Shown piece after piece: positions 49,988 through 54,356 of a stretch of DNA of 54,356 bases. The stretch is from Cupriavidus pauculus (lineage in GTDB: Bacteria > Pseudomonadota > Gammaproteobacteria > Burkholderiales > Burkholderiaceae). The first letter of the stretch is position 1; the number at the start of each line of letters is the position of its first letter. Location: NCBI RefSeq assembly GCF_002858765.1, contig NZ_PJRP01000026.1, positions 5,646-60,001 on the forward strand, given 5' to 3'. The translations under genes and the position numbers were made by a program. The notes under the pieces are model-generated. The model was not told the origin of the DNA, did not search any database, and saw only the letters and a program-made list of their open reading frames with translations.

Positions 49988-52381
49988 ATGGCTCGTACCA
50001 CCCCTGAAAACCTGCTGCCGCCCAGTTCAGCGGCCCGCGGTCATGGGCACGACCACGAACATTCGCACGGCCACGACCATTCGCACGGGCATGACCATGA
50101 CCATCGCCACGATCACGATCACGATCACGATCATGACCACGATCACGGCCATGACCACGCACCCGGCCCGGCGCCGGCGAGTTGCGGCTGCGGCACCACC
50201 TGTGGCACCCCGCTGACGGTCGGCCCAGCCGTTGTCGCCCTGGCGGGCACGCGATCCGCTGCCTACCGGATCGAGGCGATGGACTGCCCGACCGAGGAAA
50301 CGCTGATCCGGAACAAGATCGGCAATATGGCCGGCGTGGCGGCACTCGACTTCAACCTGATGCAGCGCGTGTTGACAGTGCATCACAAGCTCGATTCGCT
50401 CGATCCCGTCGTCAAGGCGATTGCCTCGCTGGGCATGAAGGCCGAACCGCTGTCGGATGACAACGCCGAGTCGGCGGTGGCCGAGCCCGGCAAGCCCTGG
50501 TGGCCGCTGGCACTTGCCGGCGCGGCCGCCATCGGCGCCGAAGTGGCCGAGTGGTTCCAGGTCGCCGCCCCGTACCTGCCGGCGGCGCTGGCGCTGGCGA
50601 CCGTGCTGATTTCTGGCCTGGGCGTCTATCGCAAGGGCTGGATCGCCGTGCGCAACGGCAACCTGAACATCAACGCGCTGATGAGCATCGCTGTCACGGG
50701 CGCCATGGTGATTGGCCAGTGGCCCGAAGCGGCGATGGTGATGGTGCTGTTCGCCCTGGCCGAGCGCATCGAGGCGGCTTCGCTGGACCGCGCCCGCAAC
50801 GCCGTGCGCGGGCTGATGGCGATGGCGCCGGAGCAGGCCACCGTGCTGCAGGCCGACGGCACCTGGCAGGCCGTGGAGGCACGTGCCGTGGGCGTTGGCG
50901 CGACGGTGCGGCTGCGTCCCGGCGAGCGCGTGGCGCTGGACGGCCGCGTGCTGCGCGGCCAGTCGGCACTTGACCAGGCGCCGATTACCGGCGAGAGCGT
51001 GCCGGTGGACAAAGCGCAGGGCGACCCGCTCTACGCGGGCTCGATCAACCAGTCGGGCGAACTCGAATATGCGGTGACCGCGCCCGCCACCGACTCCACG
51101 CTGGCACGCATCATCCATGCCGTGGAAGCGGCACAGGGCAGTCGCGCCCCGACCCAGCGTTTCGTGGACCAGTTTGCACGCATCTACACGCCCGTGGTCT
51201 TTGCCATTGCGCTCGGCGTGGCCGTGGTGCCGCCGCTGTTGCTGGGCGGCGCCTGGCTGGCCTGGATCTACAAGGCGCTGGTGCTGCTGGTGATCGCGTG
51301 CCCCTGCGCGCTGGTGATCTCCACGCCGGTGACGATCGTCAGCGGGCTGGCGGCGGCGGCCCGGCGCGGCATCCTGATCAAGGGCGGCGTGTATCTGGAA
51401 CAGGGCCGGCATCTGTCATGGCTGGCGCTGGACAAGACCGGCACGCTGACGCACGGCAAGCCAGCGCAGACCGACATGGCGCTGCTCGTCGACGACGCGC
51501 CGCAGGCCCGCGCCATCGCCGCAAGCCTGGCTGCCCGGTCCGACCACCCGGTGTCGCGTGCGGTGGCTACTGCGGCGGACGCCGACGGCGTGGCGCGGCT
51601 GGAAGTGAGCGATTTCGCGGCGCTGCCAGGGCAGGGCGTACGCGGCGCGGTGGATGGCGTGGCGTACAGCCTGGGCAATCACCGGCTGATCCACGACCTG
51701 GGCGCCTGCTCGCCGGCTCTGGAAGCACGGCTGGAGGCCATCGAACGGCAGGGCAAGACCATCGTGATGCTGGCGGCGATGCCGGACGGCGGGCGGCCTG
51801 CCCGGGCGCTGGCCCTGTTCGGCGTGGCCGACACGGTGCGCGAGACCAGCCGGCAGGCCATCGAGCAGCTGCACGCGCTGGGTGTGAAGACGCTGATGCT
51901 GTCGGGCGACAACCCGCACACGGCGGATGCCATTGGCCAGGCTGTGGGAATCGATGAAGTGCGCGGCAATCAGTTGCCGCAGGACAAGGCCGATGCCATC
52001 GCCGCGCTGGCGGGCCAGGCCCATACGCATGCGGGCAAGGTCGGCATGGTGGGTGACGGCATCAACGACGCGCCGGCGCTGGCGCGCGCCGACATCGGCT
52101 TTGCCATGGGCGCGGCGGGCACGGACACGGCCATCGAGACCGCCGACGTGGCGCTGATGGACGATGACCTGCGCAAGATCCCAGCGTTCGTGCAGTTGTC
52201 GCGCCGTACGTCGTCCATCCTCAGGCAGAACATCGCCCTGGCGCTGGGTATCAAGGTGGTGTTCCTGGCCCTGACCGTCATGGGCATGGGCACCATGTGG
52301 ATGGCCGTGTTTGCCGATATGGGCGCCAGTCTGCTGGTGGTGTTCAACGGACTGCGCCTGACGCGCAAGGGCGTGGCCTGA
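49988..52381 (+). CDS. P1B-type heavy-metal ATPase (Zn/Cd/Pb type)
   Basis: This 797-residue inner-membrane pump has a long His/Asp-rich N-terminus (residues 19-57, many HD pairs), a Cys cluster CGCGTTC (66-72), and a degenerate heavy-metal domain (MDCPTE, C100). Core motifs are complete: TGES (near 334), CPC (438-440), DKTGT with D482, SDHPVS and GDGINDAPAL. The last helices hold K and DMG residues characteristic of P1B-2 ATPases, so Zn, Cd and Pb are likely substrates. The gene faces away from czcI and has its own MerR-type promoter. Confidence 0.94.
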   Translation: MARTTPENLLPPSSAARGHGHDHEHSHGHDHSHGHDHDHRHDHDHDHDHDHDHGHDHAPGPAPASCGCGTTCGTPLTVGPAVVALAGTRSAAYRIEAMDCPTEETLIRNKIGNMAGVAALDFNLMQRVLTVHHKLDSLDPVVKAIASLGMKAEPLSDDNAESAVAEPGKPWWPLALAGAAAIGAEVAEWFQVAAPYLPAALALATVLISGLGVYRKGWIAVRNGNLNINALMSIAVTGAMVIGQWPEAAMVMVLFALAERIEAASLDRARNAVRGLMAMAPEQATVLQADGTWQAVEARAVGVGATVRLRPGERVALDGRVLRGQSALDQAPITGESVPVDKAQGDPLYAGSINQSGELEYAVTAPATDSTLARIIHAVEAAQGSRAPTQRFVDQFARIYTPVVFAIALGVAVVPPLLLGGAWLAWIYKALVLLVIACPCALVISTPVTIVSGLAAAARRGILIKGGVYLEQGRHLSWLALDKTGTLTHGKPAQTDMALLVDDAPQARAIAASLAARSDHPVSRAVATAADADGVARLEVSDFAALPGQGVRGAVDGVAYSLGNHRLIHDLGACSPALEARLEAIERQGKTIVMLAAMPDGGRPARALALFGVADTVRETSRQAIEQLHALGVKTLMLSGDNPHTADAIGQAVGIDEVRGNQLPQDKADAIAALAGQAHTHAGKVGMVGDGINDAPALARADIGFAMGAAGTDTAIETADVALMDDDLRKIPAFVQLSRRTSSILRQNIALALGIKVVFLALTVMGMGTMWMAVFADMGASLLVVFNGLRLTRKGVA
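50033..50159 (+). repeat. CAC/GAC/CAT-rich coding repeats (His-Asp array)
   Basis: Runs of CACGAT, CACGAC and GACCAT codons encode the His/Asp array at the start of the ATPase. It is a simple-sequence tract in the coding frame and could vary in copy number. Confidence 0.75.
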
Positions 52382-52405
52382 CCCTGGATTCGACCGAATC
52401 CAGGG
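52382..52405. terminator. Bidirectional terminator
   Basis: CCCTGGATTC pairs with GAATCCAGGG across GACC, directly after the ATPase stop codon and just past the end of convergent arnD. Confidence 0.75.
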
Positions 52406-52414
52406 CGGCGTCGG

Positions 52415-53305
52415 TTACGGCTGGATGATCAGCTCGCCGCTGCGGCCGGGAATCTCGCCCCAGGTGACCGGCAGTTGCGGCAGGTCGGTGCGATCGATGT
52501 GTCGGTAGTAGGTGGCCATCGACACCAGATCGTGCCCCTGGGCGCGCCAGCCAGCCAGCAGCCGCTGGAAAACCGGCGCCAGCTTGCCGCCTTCCAGTTC
52601 GGTGTGCAGCGTGAAGATGTGGTCGGCGTCGCCTTCGGTCAGCTTCAGTACGGCCTGGTGGACATTGTCCTCGGTCAGGTCGCCCACGCCGATCAGCTCG
52701 TCGAGCGTCGGCAGCGTGGTCGGCATCTGCACGTGGCGGCACGGCTTGCCCGCCACGGTCGGGATGTACGGCGCGGTACCCCGACCATCCGACGCGTAGG
52801 TCATGCCCCAGTCGTCGATCTGGCGGAACGCCTCTTCGTTCATCTGCCAGCCCGCCGCGCCGTGCGTGGTGGGCGGCGTGCCGAAGACCTCGACGAAACG
52901 CTCGAACGACTGCTGCATCTGGCGCCGCGTCCAGGCCGCATCGCGCCCGCGCACGTTGTCCTGCCAGTAGACGTGGTCCCAGGTGTGGATGCCGCATTCG
53001 TGGCCGGCAGCGGCCGCCGCACGCATCTCGGCAGCACCCTTGCGGCCGATGTCCGGCCCCGGCAGCAGCACGCCGTACATCAGCGTGCGCAGGCCGTAGT
53101 TGGACACCACCGACGTGCGCGACACCTTCTTCAGGAAGCCAGGACGAAATACGCGGCGCAGCGCCCAGCCCGTGTGGTCCGGGCCAAGGCTGAACAGGAA
53201 CGTTGCTTCCGCCTGGTGCGGAGACAGCATCGACAGCAGCGCGGGCACCCCTTCACGGGTGCCGCGCAGCGTGTCGACGTCGACTTTCAGGGCAATGCGG
53301 GCCAT
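52415..53305 (-). CDS. arnD: ArnD, 4-deoxy-4-formamido-L-arabinose-phosphoundecaprenol deformylase
   Basis: This 296-residue polysaccharide-deacetylase-fold enzyme has metal motifs LKVDVDT near the N-terminus, GIHTWDHVYWQD (His pair) and LHTELEG near the end. ArnD removes the formyl group during synthesis of Ara4N for lipid A, giving resistance to cationic peptides and polymyxin. It starts 7 bp after the stop of the upstream sugar-nucleotide gene, in one operon. Confidence 0.93.
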   Translation of the reverse strand: MARIALKVDVDTLRGTREGVPALLSMLSPHQAEATFLFSLGPDHTGWALRRVFRPGFLKKVSRTSVVSNYGLRTLMYGVLLPGPDIGRKGAAEMRAAAAAGHECGIHTWDHVYWQDNVRGRDAAWTRRQMQQSFERFVEVFGTPPTTHGAAGWQMNEEAFRQIDDWGMTYASDGRGTAPYIPTVAGKPCRHVQMPTTLPTLDELIGVGDLTEDNVHQAVLKLTEGDADHIFTLHTELEGGKLAPVFQRLLAGWRAQGHDLVSMATYYRHIDRTDLPQLPVTWGEIPGRSGELIIQP

Positions 53306-53312
53306 ACGGCGA

Positions 53313-54356
53313 TCAGTTGCTGCCGTCGACCAGCGTGCGGGCGTCCACCACCTTGTCGCGGTAGGCCTCGAAGATGCGGCGCAGCGCCTGCTCCATCGTC
53401 ACCTCGGGCTTCCAGCCCAGTTCGTCGATCGTGTTGTCGATCTTCGGCACGCGGTGCTGCACGTCCTGGTAGCCCTTGCCGTAGAACTCGCCCGACGACG
53501 TCTCAACGATCTGCGTCTTGCGGGCTTCCTCGGCGTACTCCGGGTAGTCGGCCGCCATCTTCAGCATCATCTCGGCCAGCTCGCGCACCGAGTGGATGTT
53601 CTTCGGGTTGCCGATGTTGAAGATCTTGCCGCTGGCCACGCCGTCGCGGTTCTCGATGATCTGCATCAGCGCCGAGATGCCGTCCGAGATGTCGGCAAAC
53701 GCGCGCTTCTGCTCGCCGCCGTCCACCAGCTTGATCGGCTCGCCGCGCACGATATGGCCCAGGAACTGCGTCACCACGCGCGACGACCCTTCCTTCGACT
53801 CGAAGATCGAGTCCAGGCCCGCGCCGATCCAGTTGAACGGGCGGAACAGCGTGTAGTTCAGGCCCTGTTCCATGCCGTAGGCGTGGATCACGCGGTCCAT
53901 CAGCTGCTTGGAGCAGGCGTAGATCCAGCGCGGCTTGTTGATCGGGCCGTAGATCAGCGGCGAGGCTTCCGGGTCGAATTCGTCGTCGGCGCACATGCCG
54001 TAGACCTCGGAGGTCGACGGGAACACCAGGTGCTTGCCGTACTTCACCGCGCTGCGCACGATCGGCAGGTTGGCCTCGAAGTCCAGCTCGAACACGCGCA
54101 GCGGGTTGCGCACGTACGTGGCCGGCGTGGCGATGGCCACCAGCGGCAGGATCACGTCGCACTTGCGGATGTTGTACTCCACCCACTCCTTGTTGATGGT
54201 GATGTCACCCTCGGAGAAGTGCATGCGCGGATGGTTCACCAGGTCGCCCAGGCGGTCCGACGACATGTCCATGCCGTAGACCTCCCACTGCGTGGTTTCC
54301 AGGATGCGGCGCGTCAGATGGTGGCCGATGAAGCCGTTGACGCCAAGAATCAGGAC
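53313..54356 (-). CDS. UDP-glucuronate decarboxylase / UDP-4-keto-pentose synthase (partial)
   Basis: The visible 347 residues are the 3' part; the start lies beyond the right edge. The NAD motif GVNGFIG and the catalytic YACSK (YxxxK) are seen, with FPSTSEVYGMCADDEFD. It matches the C-terminal half of ArnA and the stand-alone Ralstonia enzyme that makes UDP-4-keto-pentose and UDP-xylose. Whether a formyltransferase half lies upstream cannot be seen. It supplies the precursor for Ara4N and is directly followed by arnD. Confidence 0.92.
   Translation of the reverse strand, partial: VLILGVNGFIGHHLTRRILETTQWEVYGMDMSSDRLGDLVNHPRMHFSEGDITINKEWVEYNIRKCDVILPLVAIATPATYVRNPLRVFELDFEANLPIVRSAVKYGKHLVFPSTSEVYGMCADDEFDPEASPLIYGPINKPRWIYACSKQLMDRVIHAYGMEQGLNYTLFRPFNWIGAGLDSIFESKEGSSRVVTQFLGHIVRGEPIKLVDGGEQKRAFADISDGISALMQIIENRDGVASGKIFNIGNPKNIHSVRELAEMMLKMAADYPEYAEEARKTQIVETSSGEFYGKGYQDVQHRVPKIDNTIDELGWKPEVTMEQALRRIFEAYRDKVVDARTLVDGSN

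Overview
The window looks like a piece of a high-GC betaproteobacterial chromosome or megaplasmid, most probably Cupriavidus or a close Ralstonia/Burkholderiaceae relative. This is inferred from gene content: two orphan Bug-type (tripartite tricarboxylate) receptors, class III CoA-transferases, a hopanoid cyclase, a Czc RND system with its CzcI companion, a cop-type copper cluster, and the ArnD plus UDP-4-keto-pentose/UDP-xylose synthase pair. No ribosomal or tRNA gene is present, so the species cannot be fixed.

Layout. Positions 1-1290 are one complete IS481-family element that starts exactly at base 1, which suggests an assembly break at a repeat; its transposase is frameshifted. At 1.4-2.4 kb are a DUF4198 periplasmic gene, the C-terminal stump of a deleted TonB-dependent receptor and a Fur box. 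At 2.4-4.6 kb is an AT-richer regulatory stretch with metal-response-regulator-like boxes, a short leader ORF and an OxlT-like MFS antiporter. Then come an autotransporter (4.6-7.7 kb), paired palindromes, a hemerythrin protein, a TetR-shc (squalene-hopene cyclase) operon, a chemoreceptor, an SDR/DUF1653/AEC-transporter group, an MFS transporter and a zinc alcohol dehydrogenase.

At 18.4-28.9 kb is the most distinctive catabolic block. A sigma-54 activator is divergent from a four-gene operon led by a clear -24/-12 promoter: a carboxyltransferase, a single-chain biotin carboxylase-BCCP-carboxyltransferase, a double-domain CaiB/BaiF CoA-transferase and a Bug receptor. An LRAT-fold gene follows, then a second small operon (cupin, Bug receptor, acyl-CoA dehydrogenase). 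Together these suggest uptake, CoA activation, dehydrogenation and carboxylation of an unidentified organic acid.

At 32.9-36.5 kb are a glycine-zipper lipoprotein, an MHYT-GGDEF-EAL protein, a small secreted repeat protein and an H-NS-like protein. At 36.6-52.4 kb is a metal-resistance island: a cop-like operon (metal-rich small proteins, TolC-like protein, multicopper oxidase, CusF-like chaperone), a divergent response regulator/sensor kinase pair, a VOC protein, czcICBA, and a divergent histidine-rich P1B-ATPase behind a 19-bp-spacer MerR-type promoter. TGACA-N5-GTAAT-like boxes recur upstream of czcI, between the cop operon and its regulator, upstream of the secreted repeat protein and in the 2.5-2.9 kb intergenic region. 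This suggests one metal-responsive regulon spread across the window. The right end holds arnD and the 3' part of a sugar-nucleotide decarboxylase that runs off the edge.
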